The notes below the pieces were generated by a model, which made no database searches, was not told the origin of the DNA, and saw nothing but the letters and a program-made list of their open reading frames with translations. From JABFSM01 sp963762545 (lineage in GTDB: Bacteria; Gemmatimonadota; Gemmatimonadetes; Gemmatimonadales; GWC2-71-9), in the NCBI GenBank assembly GCA_963762545.1, contig CAVXLC010000003.1, forward strand, positions 310,001-374,000: a DNA stretch of 64,000 nt. Direction: 5' to 3'. Positions 25,471 to 35,257 of this stretch are shown piece by piece; position 1 is the first letter of the stretch; each line of letters opens with the position of its first letter. The position numbers and the translations under genes were made by a program.

Positions 25471-26598
25471 GTGACGGTTCGTCCGGTCACCACCGGCAAG
25501 GACCTCCGACGCTTCATCGACTTTCCGTACCGGTTGCATACGCGGGACCCGCTCTGGGTCCCGCCGTTGCGTCGGGACGTGAGCCTGCTGCTCTCCCGCG
25601 CCAAGAACCCCTTTTTCGAGCACGCCGAAGCCGAGTACTTCCTGGCCGAATCCGGCGGCACCGTCGTCGGACGGATCGCGGCCATCGCCAACCGGCTGCA
25701 CAACGAGTATCACGGAGACAAGGTCGGGTTCTTCGGCTTCTTCGAGGCGGTCGACGACCAGACGGTCGCCGGCGCCCTGCTCGATGCCGCGGCGGCGTGG
25801 CTCACGCCCCGCGGCTTCGACACGATGCGAGGGCCGGCCTCCTTCTCGACCAACGACGAATCCGGACTGCTGGTGGACGGGTTCGATACCCCGCCGGTCC
25901 TGATGATGCCGCATAACCCGCCGTACTATCTGACCCTGCTGGAGCGGGCCGGCTTCGTCACCGCCAAGAACCTGCTGGTCTACCAGCACGGCCTGCCCGG
26001 CGGCAGGCTGCTTCCCGTTCCGGAGCGGCTGGAGCGCGCCACCGGGCTGATTGCCCAGCGGCTGGGCATCACGGTCCGCCCGCTCAAGATGAACGAGTTC
26101 AAGGCCGAGGTGGAACGGGTCAAGGAGCTCTACAACAAGGCCTGGGAACGCAACTGGGGCTTCATTCCCATGACCGATCACGAGATCGACCATCTCGCCG
26201 CGCAGTTCAAGCCGGTGGTCGTCCCCGACCTGGTCCCTTTCGTCGAAAAAGACGGAAAAGTCATTGCCTTTGCGCTCGCGCTTCCCGACCTCAACACCGT
26301 GCTGCGCGCCAACCGCTCGGGACGCATGTTCCCGGTGATCCTCAAACTGCTCTGGGCGCTGAAGGCTCGAAAGATCCATCGGCTGCGCATCCTGCTGCTG
26401 GGCGTGCTGCCGGAGTACCGCGGCAAGGGAATCGACGCCGTGCTCTATCACTGGATCTGGACCCGGGGTGGGGCGCGCGGCATCGGCTGGGGCGAGGCGG
26501 GCTGGATCCTCGAAGACAACCCGGCGATGAACGCGGGTCTCGTCAAGATGGGCTTCACCGTCTACAAGACCTACCGGCTGCTCGATCGGCCTCTATGA
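25471..26598 (+). CDS. GNAT-fold N-acyltransferase, candidate bacterial ceramide synthase
   Basis: A 375-aa protein starting with GTG 8 bases after the previous stop. It shows a GNAT-like C-terminal half: 'ALALPDLNTVLR', then the acyl-CoA-binding loop region 'LLLGVLPEYRGKGIDAVLYH' and the closing 'GWGEAGWILEDNPAMNAGL'. The N-terminal half ('FIDFPYRLHTRDPLWVPPLR', 'FFGFFEAVDDQ') is a second GNAT-like lobe. This two-lobed, ~375-aa type is found in bacteria next to serine palmitoyltransferases, and one such protein in Caulobacter N-acylates the sphingoid base. By position it would convert 3-ketosphinganine to an oxidised ceramide. The function is inference from context and family, without a biochemical test. 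Confidence 0.75.
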   Translation: MTVRPVTTGKDLRRFIDFPYRLHTRDPLWVPPLRRDVSLLLSRAKNPFFEHAEAEYFLAESGGTVVGRIAAIANRLHNEYHGDKVGFFGFFEAVDDQTVAGALLDAAAAWLTPRGFDTMRGPASFSTNDESGLLVDGFDTPPVLMMPHNPPYYLTLLERAGFVTAKNLLVYQHGLPGGRLLPVPERLERATGLIAQRLGITVRPLKMNEFKAEVERVKELYNKAWERNWGFIPMTDHEIDHLAAQFKPVVVPDLVPFVEKDGKVIAFALALPDLNTVLRANRSGRMFPVILKLLWALKARKIHRLRILLLGVLPEYRGKGIDAVLYHWIWTRGGARGIGWGEAGWILEDNPAMNAGLVKMGFTVYKTYRLLDRPL

Positions 26599-27563
26599 AG
26601 GCCCTGGTGACTGGCGGCACCGGCTTCGTCGGCCGCCACCTGATCGATGCGCTGCTCCGCCGGGGAGACCAGGTCACCGCGCTGGTCCGCACGCCCGCCA
26701 AGGCGGCCGGGCTGACGGAGCGCGGCGTCAGGCTGGCAGCGGGCGATCTCGCCGATACGGCATCGCTGACCGAGGCGGCGCGGGGGCAGGAGGTCGTCTA
26801 TCACGTGGCGGGGTTGACGGCGGGCCGCAGCGAGGCCGAGTTCCATTCCGTCAACGAGGAAGGTACCGCCAGACTCGTGGCCGCGGCCGCCCGAGTGTCC
26901 ACCGCGCGCGTCGTGCTGGTCTCGTCCATGGCGGCCGCCGGGCCGGCGGCCCGGGGAGGCCGGCACACCGGCGCCGAGCCGGCCCAGCCGGTGACCGCGT
27001 ACGGCCGGAGCAAGCTGGCTGGAGAAGAGACGGTCAAGGCTGGTCCGCTGCCGTGGACCATCGTCCGTCCGCCTGCCGTCTACGGCCCCTTCGACACCGA
27101 GCTGCTCCGGCTCTTCCGGGCCGTCAAACTGGGAATCGTCCCGGTGTTCGGCGACGGCTCCCAGGAGCTGTCGATGGTGTACGGACCCGACCTCGGCATG
27201 GCCCTGGCGGCCGCGGGCGCGAGTGAATCCACCATCGGCGGCACCTACTACGCCTGCCACTCGGAGGTCGTGACCAGCGCCACGCTGGTCGCCGAAGTCG
27301 GACGGGCCGTCGGCGTGAAGCCAAGGCTGGTGCACCTTCCCCGATGGTCCGCCTCGGTGGCGCTGGGATTCGTCTCCGGCGTGGCCCGACTCCGGGGACG
27401 GGCCACGCTGCTGACACCCGACAAGGCCAACGACTTCTTCGCGCCGGCCTGGACCGCCGATCCGGCGCCGCTCCACCTCGCGGCGGGATGGCGCGCCGAG
27501 CACGAATTCGCCCGCGGAGCGGCCGCCACGGCCGAGTGGTATCGCTCGGTCGGCTGGCTGTGA
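26595..27563 (+). CDS. NAD-dependent epimerase/reductase, candidate ceramide reductase (CerR-like)
   Basis: A 322-aa extended short-chain dehydrogenase: Rossmann motif TGGTGFVGRHL (residues ~6-16), 'GDLAD', 'YHVAGLTAGRSE', the catalytic Tyr-Lys pair in TAYGRSKLAGE and 'IVRPPAVYGP'. ATGA overlaps link it to the acyltransferase before and GTGA to the PAP2 gene after. In bacterial sphingolipid clusters an enzyme of this family reduces the 3-keto group of the acylated sphingoid base. Membership of the dehydrogenase family is certain; the substrate is inferred from the operon. A hopanoid- or sugar-modifying role cannot be excluded. Confidence 0.85.
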   Translation: MKALVTGGTGFVGRHLIDALLRRGDQVTALVRTPAKAAGLTERGVRLAAGDLADTASLTEAARGQEVVYHVAGLTAGRSEAEFHSVNEEGTARLVAAAARVSTARVVLVSSMAAAGPAARGGRHTGAEPAQPVTAYGRSKLAGEETVKAGPLPWTIVRPPAVYGPFDTELLRLFRAVKLGIVPVFGDGSQELSMVYGPDLGMALAAAGASESTIGGTYYACHSEVVTSATLVAEVGRAVGVKPRLVHLPRWSASVALGFVSGVARLRGRATLLTPDKANDFFAPAWTADPAPLHLAAGWRAEHEFARGAAATAEWYRSVGWL

Positions 27564-28405
27564 CGCTGCGTCCCGTCGACCGGGTCATCCTCGCCTATGT
27601 CGCGATCGCGTCGATGGTGGCGCTCTGGCGGGTGGCCGGAAACCCCGCGATCGGATGGGTGCTCCTGGTGAACGCCCTCGTCGTGGGACTGGTGTGGCTG
27701 GTCAATCAGCCGGGACTCGGTCGGGTCGGCTCCGCGCTCGCGGACATCTACCCCCTCTTCATCCTGCTCTCCCTGTACGGGTCGCTGGACCTGCTGGCCG
27801 GCCACGGCGGAGTGATCACGCACGACGTGACCGTGCGCCGCTGGGAAGCCGCGATCTTCGGAGGACAGGTGAGCCGGGAATGGTGGCAGCACGCGCCCAG
27901 CCGCTTCTGGAGCACGCTGCTGCACGGGGTGTATTTCTCGTACTACCTGGTCGTGCCGGCCGGCCCGCTCTATTTCCTCTGGACCGGTGACCGGGCCAAT
28001 CTGCGCCGCACCATCCAGGCCGAAGTGCTCGCGTTCGCCATGTGTTACGTGGTGTTCCTGTTCTACCCGGTGGCCGGCCCCTACTATGAGTTCCCCCGGC
28101 CGGATGCGGCGTTCCTCGACAACGGCCCGGCGCGGCTGGTGTATCGGCTGCTCTCCGGAGGCAGTGCCTACGGCGCCGCCTTTCCGTCGTCCCATGTGGC
28201 GGGGATGCTCACCGCCGCGGCGGTCTCCGCTATGGGATCACGGCCACTGGGCGTGATACTCGGCGTCCCTTCGCTCCTGCTGACGGTCGGGGTGGTCTAC
28301 ACCCAGATGCATTACGCGGTGGACGCCCTGGGGGGAATGCTGGTGGCCGGCGCGGTGATCATGGTCGTGCATGGGGGGGCCAACGCGGAGAGGGGACTGC
28401 CGTAG
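27560..28405 (+). CDS. PAP2-family membrane enzyme (IPC-synthase/AUR1-like)
   Basis: A 281-aa integral membrane protein with GTG start overlapping the previous stop. About six membrane segments are visible. The PAP2 active site is present as FPSSH (209-212) with His251 and Asp255 in YTQMHYAVDALGG, the histidine/aspartate pattern of lipid phosphatases and of the AUR1-type inositol-phosphoceramide synthases. It lacks the classical KxxxxxxRP motif, as AUR1-like PAP2_3 members do. As last gene of the sphingolipid-like operon it is a candidate for adding or removing a phospho-headgroup on ceramide. The headgroup donor is unknown. Confidence 0.8.
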   Translation: MTLRPVDRVILAYVAIASMVALWRVAGNPAIGWVLLVNALVVGLVWLVNQPGLGRVGSALADIYPLFILLSLYGSLDLLAGHGGVITHDVTVRRWEAAIFGGQVSREWWQHAPSRFWSTLLHGVYFSYYLVVPAGPLYFLWTGDRANLRRTIQAEVLAFAMCYVVFLFYPVAGPYYEFPRPDAAFLDNGPARLVYRLLSGGSAYGAAFPSSHVAGMLTAAAVSAMGSRPLGVILGVPSLLLTVGVVYTQMHYAVDALGGMLVAGAVIMVVHGGANAERGLP

Positions 28406-28472
28406 CAACCGGAAGCCCCCTCGCTGGTTCGGTATCCTGGCTTCACCGTACTCCCCGCCACCGGGCGAGGTC

Positions 28473-28937
28473 TTACTGCGTGACGGTGATCTTTCCGCGC
28501 ATGTTCATCGCCATGTGAGGCGTGCAGGTGAACTTGTACTCACCGGCCGGCGCCCCCGCGAAGGAGATGCTCAGGGTCGCGTTCGGATCCACCAACAGCG
28601 CGCTGCTCAGCGGCCCGAGGGGATCCTTGAGCTGTGGATCGATGACGGCCTGGGCACCGGCCGGAATGCTGTCCGCGTAGAAGGCCACATTGTGCGGGCC
28701 GCCGCTGACGTTGTGGAAGACGACCTGATCGCCGACTTTCACCGTGACATCGTTCGGCACGAACTTGTAGGTGGTTCCCTCGAGCACCATGTTGACATCG
28801 TGCGTCGCACCGACCGCCGCAGGAGCAGGCGCCGGGGCCGCAGCCTGCGTGGTATCGGCCGCCGGAGTCGCGCCCTTGTCGCCACCGCACGCCGCCAGCA
28901 CGCATGCCAGCCCGGCCACCACAGAGATGTTCTTCAT
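28473..28937 (-). CDS. Plastocyanin-like cupredoxin lipoprotein
   Basis: A 154-aa lipoprotein (lipobox LAAC, Cys17) with an Ala/Pro-rich linker (residues 28-42) and one cupredoxin domain. The type-1 copper ligands are all present: His82 (GGPHNVAF), Cys138, His141 and Met146 (CTPHMAMNM, spacing C-x2-H-x4-M). It should carry electrons in the periplasm. It is convergent with the sphingolipid-like operon. 81 bases upstream of the start lies a perfect Crp/Fnr-like palindrome, nearly the same arrangement as in front of the ACIII operon, which makes it a candidate electron acceptor of that complex. Confidence 0.9.
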   Translation of the reverse strand: MKNISVVAGLACVLAACGGDKGATPAADTTQAAAPAPAPAAVGATHDVNMVLEGTTYKFVPNDVTVKVGDQVVFHNVSGGPHNVAFYADSIPAGAQAVIDPQLKDPLGPLSSALLVDPNATLSISFAGAPAGEYKFTCTPHMAMNMRGKITVTQ

Positions 28938-29228
28938 CGACTTCCCGCCTCCCGAACCTGGTTGATTGAACTCGGTTGATAGCCCATTCAGTAGCGCCGG
29001 CCGCCCGGTCGGAGCCCTTGTGAACAAGTTCACAATATACATATCGCAGGGGCGCAATGCCATGTATCCCCCGGTTCCTGATATCTTTCCCACATGGTAC
29101 CATCGTCGGGGCCGACGCCGCCACCGTGCCGCGCGATGGGCGCCCACTGTCGCGGGCTTCGGGTCATTCTGCGGGTCTCCACACTCGACGACGGGCCCAG
29201 CTCCGCGGATCATGAATCGACTTGGCTC
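28938..29228. other. 291-base non-coding gap between divergent genes
   Basis: The gap holds the Crp/Fnr-like palindrome (29018-29035), a direct repeat GGTTGAT at the cupredoxin side, and AT-richer sequence (AATATACATATCG) than the surroundings. No convincing reading frame or RNA gene is seen in it. Confidence 0.5.
29018..29035. promoter_or_regulatory. Crp/Fnr-type operator upstream of cupredoxin
   Basis: TTGTGAACAAGTTCACAA is a perfect 18-base palindrome that matches the TGTGA-N6-TCACA consensus of Crp-family regulators. It ends 81 bases before the cupredoxin start on the minus strand, in a place suited to activation. A similar site is at 38939-38956. Confidence 0.7.
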
Positions 29229-29870
29229 ATGGGTCACACCGAGCGAATCACGTTTCGCTCCGACCTCTGGGAGGACGAGAACGACCTCTACGTAGCCGCC
29301 GATCTCCAGGTCCCCTGTCGTTTCCTTGCCGAAGCCGCCGAAGGACAGCCGGCACGTTGTACGGCGCACGGGTTCACCGGTGCTCCTGCTCCCGCGCGGC
29401 CCGAACCAGCTCCTCGCCGATTGGGCAAGGACCGATTCCGCGTCGTGGATGGAGGGCATCTGGTCAGCCGGACATTGTCTTCCTTGCCGGAGCGTCCCCG
29501 GTCACTTCCGGTACGAGAAAACGTAAACCCATGTGCTACAGCTGCTTGCAGAACAGCAGACAATCGGCGTGGCGCTGCCTGTTGCCGAGATCTTCAAATT
29601 GAGATAATGTGCACCAGTCGCGAACGACGTTTGGAAGCCTTAATTCGTGCTCGGCGGTCGCCGTTGCTCTGCAAGATCAGCCGGGAGAGTCCCTTCTCCC
29701 TGAGCGCGGAGATGATTTCGGCCTGCGGGTTCTTGCTGGATGATGGGATCCGCTGCGCGTTACATGGGCGTCGTCGTTCCGACGGGCGCCCCGCCAAACC
29801 CGACCTGTGCAGCCAGTGGCCGGAGGGCGGGGAGACCATGCACCCAGGGTGTGTGTTTGCGCCGAAATAG
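29229..29870 (+). CDS. YkgJ-like cysteine-cluster protein
   Basis: A 213-aa protein (ATG 29229; the frame continues upstream but only into non-coding-looking sequence). It is rich in Cys and His. The second half has the order expected for the YkgJ zinc/iron-chelating domain: GAACC, then 'LLCKISRESPFSLSAEMISA', 'CGFLLDDGIRCALHG' and GRPAKPDLCSQWP, ending 'HPGCVF'. The first half repeats part of this: 'PCRFLAEAAEGQPARCTAHG'. It may bind a metal or Fe-S cluster. No membrane segment or signal is visible. It lies 90 bases before the ECF sigma gene. Base composition and codon use look less G+C-biased than the neighbours. The family call is by pattern only. Confidence 0.6.
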   Translation: MGHTERITFRSDLWEDENDLYVAADLQVPCRFLAEAAEGQPARCTAHGFTGAPAPARPEPAPRRLGKDRFRVVDGGHLVSRTLSSLPERPRSLPVRENVNPCATAACRTADNRRGAACCRDLQIEIMCTSRERRLEALIRARRSPLLCKISRESPFSLSAEMISACGFLLDDGIRCALHGRRRSDGRPAKPDLCSQWPEGGETMHPGCVFAPK

Positions 29871-29960
29871 AGGCCACCCCCGCCCTGTGCAACTATTTAG
29901 ACTCGCGCGCGTCCTACTCCCAACGGACCATCGGCGCAGCGCGAGGGGAGACGGCACCTC

Positions 29961-30470
29961 ATGGACGATCTGGAACGGCTCTATACAACGCACTATGCCG
30001 CCGTGGTGCGTTTTCTCTATCGCAAGATCTGGGATGCGGATCGGGCCGAGGATTTGGCGCAGGAGGTCTTTATCCGGGCTATGGCGCATCGGCCCGAAAA
30101 GCCCCGGGCGTGGATTTTCGCGGTAGCCGCCAATCTCGCCCGGGATGAAGCCCGGGCGGCAATCCGCCGCAAGAAGCACCTTACCCTGCTCAAGGACGAT
30201 CCTGTCCCCCTGTCCACTCCGGATCCTTCCGCGGATGAAACCGTGGAGCGGGACGAGCGGTGGGCCCAGGTGAGTGGCGCGCTGGCGGCACTGACCGAGC
30301 GCGACCGGGACGTGTTACTGTTGTGGGACGGCGGCCTGAGCTATCCCGAGATTGCAGCGCAAACCGGGCTCGCGGTTGGAGCCGTCGGTACGACGCTTGC
30401 ACGGGCTCGGAAGCGACTGATCGAAGCCTATGACCGAATGGAATACACGGCCGATGCGGCACGTTCCTGA
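29961..30470 (+). CDS. ECF-type RNA polymerase sigma factor
   Basis: A 169-aa sigma-70 family factor of extracytoplasmic-function size. Region 2 is at residues ~5-70 (LYTTHYAAVVRFLYRKIWDA, then RAEDLAQEVFIRAM, with the FAVAANLARDEARA helix) and region 4 at ~105-160 (LTERDRDVLLLWDGGLSYPE then IAAQTGLAVGAVGTTLARAR). A GAGGGGAG ribosome site lies 11 bases before the ATG. The next gene overlaps its end and encodes a zinc-finger anti-sigma protein, the usual sigma/anti-sigma pairing. Confidence 0.92.
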   Translation: MDDLERLYTTHYAAVVRFLYRKIWDADRAEDLAQEVFIRAMAHRPEKPRAWIFAVAANLARDEARAAIRRKKHLTLLKDDPVPLSTPDPSADETVERDERWAQVSGALAALTERDRDVLLLWDGGLSYPEIAAQTGLAVGAVGTTLARARKRLIEAYDRMEYTADAARS

Positions 30471-31464
30471 CGAAGAGCTGCACGCCTATCTCGACCAGGC
30501 GCTGAGCCGGTCCCAGTGCGTCGAAATCGAGACGCATATGGCCAGTTGCGGCCGTTGCAGCGACCGCCGGGACGCCAATGCGGCCCTTCGGGACCGGACG
30601 ACCGCGCTCCTGGCGCAGCTCACGCCCCGGTCCCTGATCATTCCGCCTCCTTACGCCTCACTCGAAGAACGCCGACTCAAAATGCCCGCGTTCTCCCGCT
30701 GGCAGCGAAGCGCTCGCCGGGCGGGCCTCTGGGCGGCCGGCCTCGTGGCGGCCCTCGGAACCGGGTGGGCTGCCCGCAGCCTCCTGGATCCCGGCGTGGT
30801 GCAGCGGCCCGTGGAAACGGCGTCCATACCGCCGTCGATCGCCACCGCAGTCCCGCTGGCCACCGTCGCCCCCGCCACTCCCGACTTTACCCCGGCCCCC
30901 GAGGAATCCGCGGTTCCGCGGCAGAGTCCCCGGGAGGTCACGGTTCGGCCCGCCTCCACCCGGCATGAGGAGGCCGAAATCACTCCCGCGCCGGTGATCC
31001 GGTTCATTTCTTCCGCGATCCCGGTCCGGACCGACAAGGGTCTCGACGATTCTCCGGTGTCGAACACGGCCTCGCGCTCGCCGTTCGAACGGATTTGGCG
31101 GTCGGTGCAATGGGAGGAAGCCTTGCAGATCGCCGGAAGCGGCCTGCCCTTCATCGAGGGGATGCCGGTGGTCGGCGTGTTGCTCCAGCCCGGCGGCCCC
31201 GGTGAGCGGCCCATGGTGATTGTCGCGCAACAGGACGGATCGGGCGAGGTCATTCAGAGCATCGAGGGCCCGGTGGCCAAGGTGACCGAGCTGCTGGATC
31301 GGCAGTCGATGCCCGATGTGCGCTCGAGCAGCCTCACCCGCACGCCGCCCGACTACATCGAAGACCACGGCGTGGTGCGGCGGAACAACCGGATCATGGC
31401 GGTCACCGGGCGCCTCACGGTGGACTCGCTCAATTCCCTGGCCAAGGTCGCCACCATCCGGTAG
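30454..31464 (+). CDS. Membrane anti-sigma factor with zinc-finger (zf-HC2) domain
   Basis: A 336-aa protein starting MRHVPDEELHAYLDQAL; an ATG 24 bases upstream (30430) is the alternative and would increase the overlap with the sigma gene from 17 to 41 bases. The N-terminal anti-sigma zinc-binding motif is ETHMASCGRC (H-x3-C-x2-C). One membrane segment follows ('GLWAAGLVAALGTGWAARSL', residues ~90-112), then a Pro/Ala/Thr-rich stretch and a periplasmic domain of ~130 residues (…PFIEGMPVVGVLLQPGG…) of unknown fold. It should hold the sigma factor at the membrane until an envelope signal is sensed. Confidence 0.85.
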   Translation: MRHVPDEELHAYLDQALSRSQCVEIETHMASCGRCSDRRDANAALRDRTTALLAQLTPRSLIIPPPYASLEERRLKMPAFSRWQRSARRAGLWAAGLVAALGTGWAARSLLDPGVVQRPVETASIPPSIATAVPLATVAPATPDFTPAPEESAVPRQSPREVTVRPASTRHEEAEITPAPVIRFISSAIPVRTDKGLDDSPVSNTASRSPFERIWRSVQWEEALQIAGSGLPFIEGMPVVGVLLQPGGPGERPMVIVAQQDGSGEVIQSIEGPVAKVTELLDRQSMPDVRSSSLTRTPPDYIEDHGVVRRNNRIMAVTGRLTVDSLNSLAKVATIR

Positions 31465-31487
31465 CCGCGGCCCAGACCCGGACAGCC

Positions 31488-31518
31488 AAAGCGGCCCCGA
31501 CTCCCGGGGCCGCTTTTT
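31488..31518 (+). terminator. Rho-independent terminator after the anti-sigma gene
   Basis: AAAGCGGCCCC-GACTCCC-GGGGCCGC followed by TTTTT: an 8-bp-plus G+C stem with T-run, 24 bases after the anti-sigma stop. The A-run before the stem could let it work weakly in the other direction for actF, which ends 22 bases further on the opposite strand. Confidence 0.85.
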
Positions 31519-31539
31519 CGTGCCGGGTGCCCTGGCGGC

Positions 31540-32823
31540 CTAATGCCCGTGCTTCTTCTCTTCCGCCAGGGTGAGCTGCGCGAGGCGGGGCGACACCATC
31601 GGGAAAGTCCGCGCGAAGACTCCGTACGCCAGCAGGAAGCAGCCGAGGAAGGCGAGGAGCGGCCCCGCCTCGGGGAGCCCGAACACCGGTCCGGCCTCGA
31701 CCGTCACCGAGGGCGTCACCAGGAGGTAGCGCTCCAGCCAGAGGGCCAGGAGGCTGATGGTGGCGAAGAGCGACAGCAGGAACGGCGACTTCTTGGCCTT
31801 CACGAACAGAAAGCCCCAGAACGGGATCAGGAACATGCCGATCAGCACCCAGGTACCGATGGGACGCCACGGACCCCAGAGTCTGGCGAAGACAAACCCG
31901 GTCTCTTCCGGCATGTTGCCGTACCAGATCACCAGGAACTGGGCCCACATCAGGTAGGCCCAGAACACGGTGAATCCGAAGCAGAGCTTGCCCAGATCGT
32001 GCCGCTGCTTGGGCGTCACCAGATCCACGATGCCGAGCTGGCGGCGACCGTAGAACATGAACAGGGCCAGGAGGGTGTGCGCGCCCAGAAACGATCCCAT
32101 GAAATACCAGCCGCCCAGCAGGTTCGAGAACCAGTGGGGCTGCAGCGCCATGATCCCGTCGAAGGCCACGATGGTGGCCACCAGGGCATAGAGCACCACA
32201 TACATCGGAGCCAGCCGGTGGATCCTGGCCTCGTTGCGCGCGACGCCGGCGGGGGAGCCGTCGTAGCCCGCGGTCCACTGCTCGTACAGCGCGCGCCGGC
32301 CGTCCTGGACGTTCGGCAGGACCGCCGCCATGTCGGGAAGGACATCGGCCCGCACCAGCAGCCAGGCCACGGTATACAACACCACCAACCCGACCAGCAC
32401 GCGGCCGGCCATGAAGCCGTGGGACAGCCAGAGCGCCTTCCCGGGGGAGAACGCGTGCACCTGGGACTGCATCGGCCCGTAGATGGCGTCGTAGCCCAGG
32501 GTGAAGATCAGCAGCGCGCCCAGGATCGACACGAGGCCGAAGTAGACGGTCGCCTCGGAGAACCGGATGATCACCCCGGACCACTTGGCGTTGGCCACCT
32601 TGTGCGAAGCCACCAGCGCCAGGCTGCCGATGCTCAGTCCGGTGAAGTAGATCCAGTCGGCCTGGAAGGCATGCCAGGCGCGGAGCCCGTTCCCGCCGGT
32701 CAGCGCCAGGATGAAAAGCACCACGCCGACCAGGGCCAGCACCGTGCCGCCGGTGACGAACAACGAGTAGCGCCCGGTGATCGATCGGGCGCGGAGCCGC
32801 TGCTCCAGATCCAGATCGGTCAT
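31540..32823 (-). CDS. actF: Alternative complex III membrane subunit ActF
   Basis: A 427-aa polytopic membrane protein with about ten hydrophobic helices and no cofactor-binding cysteines. It is the NrfD-related second quinone-site-type subunit of the quinol:cytochrome c/copper-protein oxidoreductase ACIII. It begins 1 base after actE, as the last gene of a six-gene minus-strand operon in the canonical actABCDEF order. Charged helices' ends such as 'GTWVLIGMFLIPFWGFLFVK' and 'LERYLLVTPSVTVEAGP' fit the family. The small actG gene found in some ACIII clusters is absent here. Confidence 0.88.
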   Translation of the reverse strand: MTDLDLEQRLRARSITGRYSLFVTGGTVLALVGVVLFILALTGGNGLRAWHAFQADWIYFTGLSIGSLALVASHKVANAKWSGVIIRFSEATVYFGLVSILGALLIFTLGYDAIYGPMQSQVHAFSPGKALWLSHGFMAGRVLVGLVVLYTVAWLLVRADVLPDMAAVLPNVQDGRRALYEQWTAGYDGSPAGVARNEARIHRLAPMYVVLYALVATIVAFDGIMALQPHWFSNLLGGWYFMGSFLGAHTLLALFMFYGRRQLGIVDLVTPKQRHDLGKLCFGFTVFWAYLMWAQFLVIWYGNMPEETGFVFARLWGPWRPIGTWVLIGMFLIPFWGFLFVKAKKSPFLLSLFATISLLALWLERYLLVTPSVTVEAGPVFGLPEAGPLLAFLGCFLLAYGVFARTFPMVSPRLAQLTLAEEKKHGH

Positions 32824-32824
32824 C

Positions 32825-33403
32825 TTACCTGGGCCCTCCCGCCGCGGGCGTGCCCGCCGCGTCGTGCTGAAGCTTGCGGACGTAGTTGACGATGGCCCAG
32901 CGGTCCTGGGGCCGGTAGACCTTGTCGCCGTAGCGCGGCATGACGCCCCGCCCGTATCGGATCATGCTGTAGAGATAGCCGTCCGAATAGGCCCGGGCCT
33001 TGTCGGTCAGCAGGGACAGCGCCCCGACCCGGGGGCCCACCGGGCCGTCGGCCGCGCCGACGTTGCCGTGACAGACCGCGCAGTAGGTGTGGTAGAGGGT
33101 GTCGCCCTGCACCAGGGTCGCCGCCGGATCGGTCGGGTTCACCAGCTTGTCCGCGAGGATCGGATTGCCGCTCTTGAACACCGCCGAATCATTGGGCTCG
33201 CCCCCGGTGATCGGCACCGTGCCCGGCACCGTGGTGCGGGGGATGTCGGCCCGCTGATACGGATGCACCGCGCGCGACTTGATCATGTGGTCGAACCACG
33301 GCACCGCCTTCATGAGATCGTCGGGCGATGGCAGGGTGTTGTAGTACCAGTTGCAGCCGGCCAGGACCAGGGCGGCGGCGGCGGCCAGCAGCCTACGCGC
33401 CAT
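32825..33403 (-). CDS. actE: Alternative complex III monoheme cytochrome c subunit ActE
   Basis: A 192-aa lipoprotein (…ALVLAGC, Cys17) with one c-type heme motif CAVCH (residues 108-112) and a probable distal Met in 'GRGVMPRYGDKVY'. It faces the periplasm and delivers electrons from the complex to its acceptor. The start at 33403 was chosen over the ATG at 33430 because it begins directly with the lipoprotein signal; it overlaps the end of actD by 11 bases. The N-terminal 'LMKAVPWFDHMIKSRAVHPY' is typical of ActE proteins. Confidence 0.9.
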   Translation of the reverse strand: MARRLLAAAAALVLAGCNWYYNTLPSPDDLMKAVPWFDHMIKSRAVHPYQRADIPRTTVPGTVPITGGEPNDSAVFKSGNPILADKLVNPTDPAATLVQGDTLYHTYCAVCHGNVGAADGPVGPRVGALSLLTDKARAYSDGYLYSMIRYGRGVMPRYGDKVYRPQDRWAIVNYVRKLQHDAAGTPAAGGPR

Positions 33404-33907
33404 GGACGGTGACCTCCTCCGACCCGGCATGCGCCAGCAGATCCTGGACCGCCGGGGCCTGCTCCGGGCCGCACGCCACGAAGATCCCGATCCGGTCGTC
33501 GCTGAACTTCGGGTTGTAGGGCCGCCCCTTGAGCGACTTGGCCATCGACAGGATGATCATCCCCGCCACCGTGCAGAGGGAGCCGTAGAGCACCGTGAGC
33601 TCGAACGCGATCGCCACGTAGGGCACCGGCGTGCCGATCGGCTTGCCGCCCACCAGGAGCGGCCAGTCGTAGGACATCCAGATCGTCATCGCGAAACCGG
33701 CGGTGCAGCCGACCAGTCCGCCGATCAGGGTGAACAGGCGCACCCAGCTGATCGGATGATCCAGCGCGGCGTCGATCTCGTGATTGGGCGCCGCCGAGTA
33801 CACCGTGAGGTCGCGGAACCCCTTGGCCTTGAGCCCGGTGATCGCGTCGACGGCCGCATCCACCTGGAGGAACGAGGCGAGCACGCCGGGCACGGTCTTG
33901 GTGGCCA

Positions 33908-33908
<1 letters not shown>
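33393..33908 (-). CDS. actD: Alternative complex III subunit ActD (DUF3341)
   Basis: A 171-aa DUF3341 protein: soluble N-terminus (GVLASFLQVDAAVDAITGLK), two membrane helices (about residues 58-80 and 98-121) and a soluble C-terminus ('DDRIGIFVACGPEQAPAVQD'). It has no cofactor and is a structural subunit of ACIII. The start overlaps the actC stop by one base (TGATG). Function rests on family and gene order. Confidence 0.9.

Positions 33909-35253
<1,345 letters not shown>

Positions 35254-35257
<4 letters not shown>

Noticed and set aside
28406..28472. Terminator between the PAP2 and cupredoxin genes
   Set aside because: Only distant CCTCGC/GCGAGG arms were seen, with a ~45-base loop and no T-run; not enough to call.
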